From: Monoplex corrugatus | Taxonomy: Eukaryota > Mollusca > Gastropoda > Littorinimorpha > Ranellidae | DNA length: 64,000 bases | NCBI GenBank assembly: GCA_030674185.1 | Contig: JAPXFY010000021.1 | Span: forward strand, 68,673,876-68,737,875 | Reading direction: 5' to 3' | Shown here: positions 44,401 to 54,968 of the stretch, piece after piece | Layout: each line of letters begins with the position of its first letter | Numbering within the stretch: the first letter of the stretch is position 1 | Program-made: the position numbers and the translations under genes | Notes under the pieces: model-generated | Told to the model about the DNA's origin: nothing | What the model saw: only the letters and a program-made list of their open reading frames with translations | Database searches by the model: none

Positions 44401-47400
44401 TTGTTTGTTTCCAGGCTGCATATTTTGACAGAGCCATGGACTAAAAAGACCTTGTGTCAACCCCAGCCTGCAACAAAACAAGTCTGTTTGCGGCCAATCT
44501 TAATGCTCCCCATCATTCTGATGTCAGTATTTGATTTATCTTCTTCCCCACCCCCACCCATTCACCATTTCAAGATCTCACCAGCATATGGGGCTTCTGC
44601 ACAGGACCCCTACGCACACCAACCAAATCTGCCAGAGATTATCTGGCAGATTCTCTGAACTTGCACAAGACCCTATGTGCTGACGAGGTCATAAAATGGG
44701 GAGGGGATGAAGAAGGGATCTAGGAAATACTAAGCTGACACCACTAGAATGACAGAAACATTAAGATGAGCAAAGAACAGGCCAGTTTTAAAATTAATGT
44801 TGCAATCTGATACTGAACTAAAAATGTCAGACCCTTAGTCCACAGCTCTAACAGAAGAACCAACCACCTAGTCAATGAAGAGGCTGAAAGCTAACAAGAC
44901 AATGATTGATCCTGAGCAATAATCTTTTAATAATTTGTTTTTTTTCAATCATGGTGTTATCAAACAACAGACCGCATTCTCAATTTCTAGAAAAGTAGGG
45001 AGGGTTGGAAAAGATTCTTTCTTTTCTACGCCAAACCAAATTTAGTTAAAACAAACAAACAAAAACTCAAAACAAGATACTTTTCTGTTTATGTTTAAAT
45101 AGGTCAAAGACGAGTTTTATTTTTTCCTTCTAAACATTCCAATTTTTCTCTGATGCACGTTATTTTGCCCACACAATGCAGACAGTATGTTGCTGCATAT
45201 TCCGTCTTCCGTGGTTAGGCATGCTGGGTGTTTACACGTTTCCATAAACCAGCCAGCCATTAACGCGACTTGCAGGATTTTCAACTAGTACACTTCAAGT
45301 CCCGCATGCGTACACACATGAAGACTGTTTAGGCACTGGCAGGCCTGTGCACATGCTCACCTAGGAAATCAGAAAAATCTCCACTCTTTACCCAACAGAC
45401 AGAGAAGTCTAAGAGGATAAAACCCAATACCTTCTGAAAGGACGCCGACATTTACCCACTTGACTACCTCATCGATCAAAAGATGAGCGACTGTATACTA
45501 TTTCATTCTGTGGCAGACAGAGTTAAAACAGAAAACCAGCAATATCATCAAGATGACAAAAGACCAGTGAAATCATTCCAACTCACCACACGGACACGGC
45601 GACCAATGGCCACAGAGGGCAAGTTCTTCCTGAACTGAGCACGCACAGCTCCACTGTTGCCATGGGGACGGGTGATCTTTCCCCAGATGACACGCAGACG
45701 GCTGGATTTGTCATGCCCGGGACAGGCCGTCTTCCTATAAACCAAACACATAATCCAACAGTAAGCATGATTGTGGTAAGTGCTGGCTCTTTCTTGCCGT
45801 TAATCATGGGGGGTGGGGGGTGGGGGGTGGGTGGAGATGGAGGGGAATACAAAATCAAACAAACACACCTTCACCAAAGTTGTTCCTCTTACACACAAAC
45901 ATGCACAAGCACACAAGTTGTTCCTTGTCCAACTATCTGATTTCTGTTCACTTTCCAGCCTATCATGTTTCCATTTTCCTTTGTTTCAACTTCAATCTAG
46001 ATGTCCGTTACAACTTCTGTACTCATAAACATGAAGGAAACTGAATCAGTGAAAAGTCTGTTTGCATTCAGGGGCATTTCAGACGAAATACAAGTTTTAT
46101 CTGTTTACATAAAAACTTAAACTAGCTACTGTCTCCTACGTAGCCACTCCATTCCATTCTGTTGTTTCAACAGGAACTTATCATGAATGTGTAGACTCCA
46201 AACTAGCCCAATGTCTGTGTACGTTGCAAACTACCCCACCTTCTGTGACTGCAAACTACCCCACCTTCTTCAACTGCAAACTACCCCACCTTCTGCGACT
46301 GCGAACTACCCCTCCACCTGCGGCTGCAAACTACCCCACCTTTTGTGTGGACTGCAAACTACCCCACCTTTTGTGTGGACTGCAAACTACCCCACCTACA
46401 TATTTAACCCTTTGACTCCCGCAGCCTGTCCACCAGCGTCCTCCACTGTCGACAACGCTAGCAAAGCAAAAATTTAACCCTTTGACTCCTTCACCCTATC
46501 CACCAGCTTCCTGCAGGAAGGTGATGGATAGGGTGAGGGAGTCAAAGGGTTAAGTTTTTGTAGTTCATGGATAGGGTGCGGGAGTCAAAGGGTTAAACAA
46601 ACCCTCAAAAATCAAACCTAGGCCATAGAAACAATGACACGACCCCAATGTTTAAAAATATTTACCAAAAATCAGACCTAAGCCAAATAAACTCTAGGCA
46701 TGTCACCTCAATGACTGATTTACAATTTGACTTGAGCACAAGTCACAAGCATTTTTAGGGACAGTTTCCCACCAAATTTAGACCTGATATGGTTTTAGTT
46801 GTCTGCTGGGCTGTAAGCAACAAGAGTTCCCATCAAGATATCCTTAGCAGTACTTAGTAATAAAAGTTTCAGGTCATACCTCAAATAAAACCTCAAACAA
46901 GCCTTATGATGCTCTGAAATTAGCTTGGCTTTTCCTTTGTCTTGATTCTATCTATTGCTTGAAACCAATGATTCAACATGCTTGATAAAAATGGTAAAGA
47001 CCACAACTGCTATCCCTCTCACTGCCTAGAAATGTTTCATCATCACTTGATTCTATAAAGATGGAGATTGTGGACTCCTGCCTAACACACTTCAAAAGAA
47101 CTTCAAAACAGGACAAACTTAAAAAAATGTAAAAAAAACAAAACAGATGAACTTCAAGAAAACTTCATAACCAGGCGAGTTTGGGGCTCTTAAGTCCAAG
47201 CAATGGGACACTTTCTGCTCTATCATAACTCATACAGATCTATATATCCATACATGTCCATCTTGGAACAGCTAACAAATCCTTGCTCTCACAAATAACT
47301 TTCTAGCCACGCTTAATAAACAAAGAAAATATACATGCATATCATGTCATAAAAACCAGAAAACAGAATGACCCTTTGGCCTTGTAGACGTAGGCACACT

Positions 47401-49955
47401 TCTTGCCCAGGTAAAAGTCAGTCTCCTTGCGTGTGATGACGCCTTCAATCTTCAACAGGGCTGTGTTTTCATGCTGGTTTCGCAGACCGCGCTTGTAGCC
47501 TGTGAAAACGGCCTTGCAGTACAAGCTAAACAGACAACAGATAAGACTAAATTGTAGAAATACAAGCAAAATAGCTCAGGAAACACACACACAAAAAATT
47601 ATCAATAAAATATCTACGAAAAAGAGGATAACTGAAATGTCATGCAAATTAAATTTCAAAGGTAAGCTGCCATACTGGCTGACCTTTGACAGCAAACGCC
47701 ATTGTCATGGGGCATCCTCATTTTCAATTAGCTGCTGTAAAGTTACACATTTGATGGTCATCTGTCACACATTTTATCAGTTTATGTCATTTTGTTTTGT
47801 TTTGGTTTCTTTGGGAGGTGGGTGGTGGTGGATGCAAACACCAAGGTCACTGTTTTTATTAGACATGAAGTAGGTGGGAAGTTTTACTTGTATCAGTATA
47901 TATACTTGTAACAGTTTAAGCTTCACTCTGGACTATGTATTACCAGCAAAGTTCTTCATGAGTACACATAGTTAATTCTCACACAAACACACATCCTTGT
48001 TCTTCCCTTTCTCTTTGAAACACACACACACACACACACTGAAATTGGTGAAATATGGTTTGAGTTAGAGTTCTGTTCTGGGGGCCTTGGACACCTGGGG
48101 TGATCACTGCAGGCAAGAACTACCTTGGGAAAAGGCGCCACTCATACCATCACAACTTTTCCAAGTCCCTAGCCCTGGTCAGTGAATTTCTAGCACACAT
48201 TATGCACTCTTTTGGCACCATTCACATGAACCCTAAAGGCTGGCCTGATGACTTAACATAGCAAGACGGGGAAAGTGAGGAGGCAAGACGATACATACAG
48301 AGATGTCAAGTTCAGGCAGATGGTGTTGTCGATCACTGCTACGCTATCATGACTATGGCAAGAAAAGTGCCAGTAATGGAATAAGTACTTCATCACACTG
48401 GCACACACAGGTGAACATTTCAGTTTTCTATTATCAATAATTATACCTTCTTGGAAAAGACACATCTCCAGACAAGTTTATAGTTTGTTCAAGAGCAATT
48501 CATTGCATAAGGATGATTCCGTGTGTGCTCCACCCAAATTTTTGCCAGCAATTATCTGGCAAACTTCCTGAACCTGTGCCAAACCTATGCACTAGCAAAG
48601 TCTTGAAATGGCAAAGAGGGATGGAGAAGGATCTAAAACACACTAAGCTAACACCATCAGAATGATGGAAACATTAAGATACACAGTGAACGGGTCTCGA
48701 GACAAACTGTTTCCAGGTTACAGTCGTAATATAGGTTTAGTAGGCCTACATATATTTTTGAGCAAGTATCTTTCACTTTTCTGTCTTTTAAAAACACAAT
48801 AATAAAACACCAATTTCATTTAAATGTTTCCATAAACCAAGATTTAAGACTTGAAATCTATCCATTTTTGGACAGCAGGCAGACCCGAAAATGTACCTGT
48901 CCCACAGCCTATCAACAATGACCACTACAACACTGGCATGGGTGGGGTACTACAACCATGCCATTCAAAGTACCGCAATAATGTTCTGACAGTCTCTAAG
49001 AAGAAATTGTCACAGTGCTTTGTACATTGTACTGTACACTTACCCAACTTATTCTGAGATATAATGACCAATTCCCATCTGTTGGAAGGTACAAGTTCGG
49101 GAACTGGGGACTCATCTGGAGAATAGGTGGCAGAGCGTCCCATTGATATGACAAAAGTGACACTCTTGCTGTCTGTGGCAAGATATACATTGTCATGTTT
49201 TATCAACAATTTGATGTATAATTAAACAGTTTCACTTTTCTTTTGGATTGCAGGTCTTCATATTTTTATCAGAAACATCCTGTAGTAGTCATGGTTAACA
49301 GCTCATCTCACTGGAACACTGATGCAAAAGCAATACATCCTTGTTACCACTTATAAGCATGTACCATCATTTTAATTCACTTCCATGCTTCCTTCTGAAC
49401 TTGAAAGCCCTTGGAGAAGTGCAATGTGCTGTCTGACTTGTCTTAATTCTGGCTCTTAGCTTCTCACTCTGGTTTTCTTGATGGCAGTTATCTACTTAAC
49501 CCTTTGACTCCCACATCCTGTCCACCAGCACCCTGTACTGCCAACCATGAAAGCAAAGCAAAAACCATTGACACCCTCACCCTGTCCACCACCTTCTGAT
49601 GACACCCTCACCCTGTCCACCACCTTCCTGCAGGAAGCTGGTGGACAGGTTGAGGGTGTCAAACGGTTCAATTTTTGCAGTTGGTGGATATGGTACAAGA
49701 GTCAAAAGGTTAACAGTCTCTGCAACAGTGACATGCACCCTTTTAGTGCCGATACTCTGATGTTGTTTAATCCCAATCCTATTTTCAATCAATTTCCATG
49801 ATTATGCACAAAAGAAAATAGCTAGAGGTCATCCCCTTTATGAGGGATTTCGGAGATAAATCGCGCTGGATGACCTGGGGTAACATGTTCACATTGTTCT
49901 GCACTCACCGGCCAGATTTCTTGGGGGGGTTTGGTTGAGACTGTTGTTCTGCCAT
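41465..49955 (-). CDS. RPL35A: Ribosomal protein L35a (eL33), four coding exons
   Basis: Structural protein of the large ribosomal subunit, acting in the cytosol after nucleolar assembly. Coding exons on minus: 49955-49909, 47525-47373, 45734-45587, 41488-41465. All introns are GT/AG and phases agree (CG|C, GG|G, codon boundary). The 123-residue product has [13 protein letters not shown] as an N-terminal extension, then [71 protein letters not shown] and the last exon's MMYPSRV. These match vertebrate L35a block by block; the vertebrate protein is about 110 residues and lacks the extension. The last coding exon is only 24 nt including the stop, preceded by a TTTTGTTTCAG acceptor. The gene spans 12.3 kb because its introns hold transposons. 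The first, noncoding exon is at 53725-53747. No break in any exon; likely functional and constitutive. Confidence 0.95.
41700..43655 (+). pseudogene. LINE in the last RPL35A intron, one frameshift
   Basis: 5'-truncated LINE without endonuclease, antisense to RPL35A. Frame 1 (41724-42830) has the linker, [63 protein letters not shown] and [16 protein letters not shown]. It then shifts near 42810-42830 into frame 2 (42808-43650), with [13 protein letters not shown] (catalytic box), [51 protein letters not shown] and a GKRNRGRPP end. One frame change and no stops, so a fairly young insertion. RTE-like by its C-terminal motifs, but a different family from the (TGA)n-tailed copies: no such tail follows it. 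Confidence 0.85.
43656..44569. other. RPL35A last intron, no further feature
   Basis: Short (GTTT)n near 44397-44410. No credible frames. Confidence 0.4.
44570..44890 (+). repeat. Dispersed repeat, copy 2 of 3
   Basis: Shares GATTATCTGGCAGATTCTCT, CTATGTGCTGACGAGGTC, CTAAGCTGACACCACTAGAA and GAAACATTAAGAT with copies at 40290 and 48500. Also shares TTAGTCCACAGCTCTA with 40289-40304, but on the opposite side of the core, so the copies are rearranged relative to one another. Confidence 0.65.
44891..45586. other. RPL35A last intron continued; nothing recognised
   Basis: AT-rich intronic sequence with a short (AAAC)n run near 45048-45062. Confidence 0.4.
46229..46400. repeat. Tandem repeat, unit 24-27 bp, about 7 units
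   Basis: Unit CTGCAAACTACCCCACCTTC plus 4-7 variable bases, in RPL35A intron 3. Open frames over it are artefacts. Confidence 0.85.
46404..46596. mobile_element. TTAA-flanked foldback (piggyBac-like MITE) with a nested hairpin
   Basis: Outer termini TTAACCCTTTGACTCCCG and its inverse GGGAGTCAAAGGGTTAA bound 193 bp. Inside lies a second, nearly perfect 80-bp hairpin with the same termini (46474-46553). TTAA at all four ends and CCCTTTG starts recall piggyBac-type elements. No coding capacity. Confidence 0.7.
46597..47372. other. RPL35A intron 3 remainder, no feature
   Basis: AT-rich; nothing recognised. Confidence 0.4.
47526..48499. other. RPL35A intron 2 (part), no gene
   Basis: Only a short (CA)n tract at about 48020-48040 and a GTGG-rich run near 47815-47835. 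Confidence 0.4.
48500..48690 (+). repeat. Dispersed repeat, copy 3 of 3
   Basis: GTGTGCTCCACCCAAA, GCAATTATCTGGCAAACTTC, CTATGCACTAGCAAAG, CTAAGCTAACACCATCAGAA and GAAACATTAAGAT match copies 1 and 2 in order. Confidence 0.65.
48691..49495. other. RPL35A intron 2 (part), no gene
   Basis: Nothing recognised. Opposed short frames at 48925-49209 have no domain signature. Confidence 0.35.
49496..49713. mobile_element. TTAA-flanked foldback, copy 2
   Basis: TTAACCCTTTGACTCCCA at 49496 and its inverse AGTCAAAAGGTTAA ending 49713. The inner arms (CACCCTGTCCACC / GGTGGACAGG) flank a CTTCCTGCAGGAAG centre. An internal 30-bp block is duplicated. Same family as 46404-46596. Confidence 0.65.
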
Positions 49956-50024
49956 TGTTTTTCACCTGAAACAAAATACAAACACTGAATATCTATGGCA
50001 AGACAATAATGTATACCATGGTGT

Positions 50025-50106
50025 GTGTGTGAGTGTGAGTGAGTGAGTGTGTGTGTGTGTGTGTGTGTGTTGTGTGTGTTGTGTGTGTGTGTGTGTGTGG
50101 GGGTGT

Positions 50107-50164
<58 letters not shown>
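50025..50164. repeat. (GT)n microsatellite
   Basis: Long GT tract with a few GAG and GGG interruptions in RPL35A intron 1. All frames over it are artefacts. Confidence 0.98.
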
Positions 50165-50166
<2 letters not shown>

Positions 50167-50638
50167 CGAGTGCATGCAACCTGATACAAGCATATTGCCA
50201 AACTTTCCATCACTAAACACCATCACTGAGAAAAACTGCTCTAACCCTTTTAGCTCTACTTCTAGCAGTCTGTACTTCCCAGTTTTAAACTTGCATCACT
50301 CACTTTTAGTTTTACATTCTACATCTGAACACCCAACATAAAATTTCAACTAACAAGCCTTTATTTTCTTTCAAATGAAAGACAAAAAAAAATCAATGCT
50401 TACATGATTTTTATCATCTGATTGAACTTTCATAATATATTATATATTAAAAAAAAAACAACAAAAAAAAACAGAGAAGCTCTTAAACACATGCAGTTCA
50501 TAAACGTAGAAAACATTACAAACCAATTTACTCTGATTCAACACAAACGCGTTCCAGAAACACACTGTAAGCTATACACATTAGGCCTACATGTATGTGT
50601 AGACCTATGCACCAACATACATGTAGGCTAGGCCCTAG

Positions 50639-50674
<36 letters not shown>

Positions 50675-50705
50675 GCAACATTTCAATATCAATCAGTCCA
50701 ATGCA
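50165..50705. other. RPL35A intron 1 (part), no gene
   Basis: AT-rich, with a poly-A-rich stretch near 50450-50475 and a short (CA)n run at 50642-50670. Confidence 0.4.
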
Positions 50706-50706
50706 G

Positions 50707-50852
50707 TCCTTAACTGAGCAGACTAAGGCATCACAATATTCATGCAAACGTTTGGTCCTTAACTGAGCAGACTAAGGCATCACAATATTCATACAAACGT
50801 TTGGTCCTTAACTGAGCAGACTAAGGCATCACAATATTCATGCAAATGGAAC
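50707..50852. repeat. 49-bp tandem repeat, three units
   Basis: Units start at 50707, 50756 and 50805 (TCCTTAACTGAGCAGACTAA) and are nearly identical. Confidence 0.93.
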
Positions 50853-51084
50853 AATTTAATTTTCCCTCCTTAAGCAAAGTGAAGAAACAATAAATGTACT
50901 ATCGCAAATAAATGTACTGTGTATGCCACAGCCCAAAAGGAAAACTGCTTACTTATCAACATCAATGGGATAAATCATAAATTTTCATTTCAAATGAAAC
51001 TGCAAACAGTTCTACAGTCTAAAGCTTGTCAGCCCAGGCCAACAGCATAATACAAAACCTTTACGATAGAAACTTCATTTTGAT

Positions 51085-51714
51085 CAGGGATGAAAACAGA
51101 GGAGGTAAAAAAAAGAGGAGAAATGGGCAGGGGTCTGGGGGCCACCGTAGGCCCCCAGTGGGCAGAAGCATTTTTAAGAAATAAATGCAAAAAGTATGGG
51201 CTAAAAGTGACTTTTTTTCTCTTTCGTTTCTTCACATTGTTTGACATCAAGAGCAACAAAGTGTACAATAATTCAAGTATCAAGTACAGAATAATCCACG
51301 TTTTTCAAAAGATACTAACTTTTGACAAGGTTCACAGAAAACTGTGAATTCACTGTAGCAGTCACGTTTCCTAATGACATCACCGACTCTCTGATTGGAA
51401 ACGAACTTTCCAAGCCACTCGTTCCTCCACGTGTTTGCATATTTCTTCTTTTTCCGACCGTCTTCGCGACCATCAGACGCCATGTTGACGAGTCGATAAT
51501 TCAGCAAACGGTATGCCTACTGTACCGTTTGAGAATACTTCGTTGTGTGAATAGCGGTTCGTTTGAGAACTAGAGGTTCGTCTGAGGCTGCCGGCCTTTC
51601 AGTTATTGATCGGGTTTTTTTTTTGGTTTTTTTTTTGGGATTTTTTTTGGGGGGGCGGAGATCAGCAAAAAATCAGCTGAAACGGCGGAAAAAGAGGAGA
51701 ATTTTTCATCCCTG
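51085..51714 (-). mobile_element. 630-bp hAT-like deletion derivative
   Basis: Terminal inverted repeats CAGGGATGAAAA (51085) and TTTTCATCCCTG (ending 51714), with TTGAT directly on both outer sides as a 5-bp target duplication. A CAG...CTG terminus is typical of hAT-type elements. The inside retains only the start of a transposase-like frame (next entry), so the copy is non-autonomous. Confidence 0.65.
51281..51483 (-). pseudogene. Transposase N-terminal fragment with BED-like finger half
   Basis: ATG at 51483 on minus opens MASDGREDGRKKKKYANTW. It continues through RNEWLGKF and a phenylalanine/cysteine segment FTVFCEPCQK that looks like the first half of a BED/TTF-type zinc finger used by hAT transposases, then stops. 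The histidine half and the catalytic domain are absent. It could instead be an exon whose donor is GTTAGT near 51325, but no downstream exon is seen. Confidence 0.5.
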
Positions 51715-51724
51715 TTGATACATG

Positions 51725-52625
51725 GGCCTTATCATCATCATTATGTGCCCTGAAGCATGGTGTTGGCAATCATGGCTCTCCATATGCATCTATCCTTGGT
51801 CGCTGCAAGTACATCTTCCACCCTCTGTCTTCAGCCACCCTGCAAGTCTGTCCAATATTTTCTCCCCGAGTCTACCTGTGTTCTCTTTCTCTCCAGCTTT
51901 CCTACTGTGACCAGGTGCTCCAATTCCCCTTTCCTCATAAAATGGCCTATAAATGTTGTCTTTTCCTAATCTTTTTTATAAATAAATGATCTTCTTGTGT
52001 CTGCCTCCATTAAGAATGTCTCGTTTGTTTTCTTTGCTGTCCATGGAACTCTCAACATTCTTAGAAACCATAAGGCTGCCTCAATATTGTTCTAGCTTTG
52101 TGTGTTGACTGTCTATGCCTCACAACTGAATAACAGTATCGGTTCTATATAATATTCAAACCTGATGTTGATTGCCATTTGTTGGTAAAAATGCTATCTT
52201 CTTGAATGCTGTTTTGACTTGGCCGAATCAGCTGGCTATTTCTGATGTGCATCTGAGGTCTTGCAAGATGACCAGATATTTAAACTTATCAACCTGTCTC
52301 AAAGTTGTGCCATTTGCTGTTTTTTTTGCATGAGGGGATTTCACGTTCTTTTTTACTGATTACCATGACTTCAGTCTTCATGCTATTTAGCTCCAACCCT
52401 TTATTTTCGTTTTATTTCTATTATATTCACAAGGTTTTGTAGGTCCCTTTCATTTTCTGCAATTAGCATGGTTTCATCTGCGTTAACATGTTGTTTATCA
52501 TTTTTCCTCCAACCTTTATCTTAAGGCATCCTTCTAGGTTTCTCATGATGGCTACAACGTAAAGTGAAAACAAATCCGGGGACAGAACACAACCCTGCCT
52601 CTCTTTCTTTTGATATCTTGGAAAC
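51725..52625 (-). pseudogene. RTE-like LINE relict in RPL35A intron 1
   Basis: On minus: RQGCVLSPDLFSLY near 52600 (RT), a KVGGKMINN region, the CKKNSKWHNFETG-like stretch near 52300, then the conserved tail (TGKLERKR-type) down to a (GAT)n-like end near 51735. Several deletions. It reaches further 5' than the other tail copies of this family on minus. Confidence 0.7.
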
Positions 52626-53724
52626 AGCTTAGGCCGATATCATTTTCTATTTTCATTGCTGCTGTTTGTTCAGGAGCTTACATCACAGAAATCACAGGTG
52701 GGATAAATGCATCTGTGAAACCAATTAAGCAAATATTTATGCTACTGTGCTTGGTAAGTTACCAGTTCAAGATTGTGAACTGCATGCAGAAACGATCAAC
52801 TGATGGTGCAATTAGTCATTAGTTAGTGATTGGGCCTTGGTCCAAGGTGATTTCAGTCTTTACTGATTTTATCTAGGCCTAACTGATAAGCCTAGACTTA
52901 ATGGACTTTTAAATTATGCTGAGTGTGTGTCCACCAACAGTCACAACACTAATGGTCAAACTGAAAACAAACCATTTCTCATAAAAACAATAGAACACTG
53001 GTGACCATCTTTCAAGTGCTGGGATCCTAAACCAGTGGGCCTAAATGCACCAGTTGCTATAATGATCTGACAACCCGCCCTTACTTTGGCAATGAAAACG
53101 AACTGTTTGTGCTATAATAATTTTGGAAGAACATTTTTTACTGCACTCTTCTGGCAATAACAACTGCCTAGGCCTAAACAAGGATATGACATCCCACATA
53201 TTCACAGCACGACAATCCTCCTCCTAAAGCGAATGAAGACATTAGAATTGGAGGAGACCCGAGTACACCCGAATAGCAATGCAAACGATTCATCTTGATC
53301 TTTGCCATGCGTTCATACTTCATGTACATCACAGTTCATGTAACACGACCTGCACTTGAGTAAGCCATTACACCATGAGCATAGGCATGTTTGGTTTTAA
53401 AACTCATTCCATCCCAGAACTTTTGCTAACAATACCCTAACCATTAATTTCATTATGTTCAAAAATCAGAATTCAAATTATTCTGCCGGTGAATCAACTG
53501 GTTCAATCGAAATACGAACTACCACGAAGACGTGTAAGACATGTGAACTGAAGACATCTACACACGAAGATAATCATAATGCGTCAATCAAAATACAACC
53601 TTCTATGTATAGAAAAACGCCTGTTTAAAATCCTGGGAAAATTCTATCAATACAAGTTTCGACAGAAAGAAGATGTTTGAAAGTTACAAAACTCGAAATG
53701 AAATTTCAATCACCCAACACTCAC
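52626..53724. other. RPL35A intron 1, promoter-proximal part; no feature
   Basis: Contains short TAGGCCTA-type palindromes common across the window. No gene or element recognised. Confidence 0.4.
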
Positions 53725-53747
53725 CAGACTAAACCGGAAAAGGAAAG
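53725..53747 (-). promoter_or_regulatory. RPL35A: RPL35A noncoding exon 1 with 5' TOP tract
   Basis: On minus: CTTTCCTTTTCC, then GGTTTAGTCTG followed by the donor GTGAGT. A terminal oligopyrimidine start is the hallmark of ribosomal protein mRNAs and confers growth-dependent translation. It would join the acceptor at 49966-49967, giving a 33-nt leader that ends GTGAAAAACA before the ATG. The start site is inferred from the TOP rule (C in a pyrimidine run). Confidence 0.75.
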
Positions 53748-54027
53748 CAGCCGTTTTCAAAAGCGCATGCTCAAATTAGACACCGAGTGTCCAGAATGAG
53801 GAAAACAAACAAAACAAAATAAAACAAAACAAACACCTCAAATTCATGATTGTCATAAATATAACACACATAAAACACACAGTTTCCTTGCTGAATATAA
53901 TTTAAATATATATTATACTCAGTATTTTTCTTTTCCTTAAGTCACGGTTTTATATAAAAACCGGATGTGTATTATGACGCCTGCGTAAAGCGGATAGTAA
54001 CCACCTGTAAACAAGATCCGAACGCCA
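53748..54027. promoter_or_regulatory. Shared promoter region between RPL35A and IQCG
   Basis: About 280 bp separate the two opposing first exons. At 53945-53963 there is a near-perfect palindrome, CGGTTTT-ATATA-AAAACCG, holding a TATA-like core. TGTAAACA at 54006-54013 is a perfect forkhead-type site, about 20 bp upstream of the IQCG exon; FOXJ1-class factors drive motile-cilium genes. Both readings are inferred from motif and position only. Confidence 0.5.
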
Positions 54028-54074
54028 TGAAGTGAAGTCTTTCTTCCATTTATTATCCTCAGTTTTGTCCGAAG
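54028..54074 (+). promoter_or_regulatory. IQCG: Putative IQCG noncoding exon 1
   Basis: A pyrimidine-rich stretch (CTTTCTTCC) leads to TTTTGTCCGAAG and the donor GTATGA at 54075. Spliced to the acceptor at 59718-59719 it would put the ATG in a GAAGATGG context (A at -3, G at +4). The only ATG upstream (54028 region) is followed at once by TGA. Transcript evidence is needed to fix the 5' end. Confidence 0.5.
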
Positions 54075-54639
54075 GTATGAATTCATGGTGTTGTTGTTAC
54101 ATAAAGGAGGCACCTAGCAGTAGTAAAGTTGAATGCACCCATTAAATCGAGTTTGCTTAAATTCGAAGATCGCACACCGAAAAACAAACGTCTGAAACGA
54201 TTCCATTTCCAGCGAATGAACGGCCAACACTGAACACGGCTAACGAACTTTTGCACAGGCAGTAGTTAAAATATAAACTAATAACAAAGTATATTCATAC
54301 GTAATGGATATTTGGAGGTCTGTCCTTAGTTTGCAGATTCCTCATCCGTTCGTGTCCTAATCATTAGGTAAATGACAGCATTCATATACCTACCAAAGGC
54401 TTTGATTAGGCCTAATTGATATTTACATGTATCATTGAAATGGTGCCACACGTGTTTAAACGTCAGACTTACAGTCATATGGACCAGTGTTCAGTCTGCC
54501 CACACTTCGGCTTGGTGGGTAATGTGTAGAAATATTGTGATCTTCCAGGTCAACATGTGTGTGCAGACCTGCCAATGCCTAAACCTCATTGTGTATATTA
54601 TATACACGTGCATAATTATCAAATATGGGCGCTAAGATC
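54075..54639. other. IQCG intron 1, first part; nothing recognised
   Basis: Unique-looking sequence without frames or repeats. Confidence 0.4.
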
Positions 54640-54804
54640 CTGTAACTTATAATAATAATAATAATTACAATATTTATATAGCGCAAAATCTTGATAAAAT
54701 CAAATCTAAGCGCTGAAACACACACACCACGCACGCACACACACGCACAGCACACACGCACACACACGCACCACGCACAAACACACACACACACACACAC
54801 ACAC

Positions 54805-54840
<36 letters not shown>

Positions 54841-54893
54841 ATAAATGGGGAGAAAGAATAAAAACAATGGAAAATTATAGAGAGCATATTATA
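54640..54893 (-). repeat. LINE 3' UTR with (CA)n tract and GCGC-type tail
   Basis: Plus view: (TAA)n, AATTACAATATTTATATAGC, GCAAAATCTTGATAAAATCA, then a long interrupted (CA)n at 54718-54838 and ATAAATGGGGAGAAAGAATA. The same arrangement is inverted at 57250-57487. Confidence 0.85.
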
Positions 54894-54968
54894 TACAATT
54901 ATATATTGCAATGTGATTCCCCTCCGAGTGGAGACAGGCTGCAGAGGGGATTGAGTAAGGTCAGGATT

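Noticed and set aside
45548..45751. RPL35A ending in [12 protein letters not shown] by read-through of exon 4
   Set aside because: The codons after RVRV are intronic: GTGAGT follows directly, and a matching terminal exon exists at 41465-41488.
53945..53963. Palindrome read as a transposon terminus or a tRNA arm
   Set aside because: No partner terminus or tRNA fold was found nearby; its position between two first exons makes a promoter element likelier.
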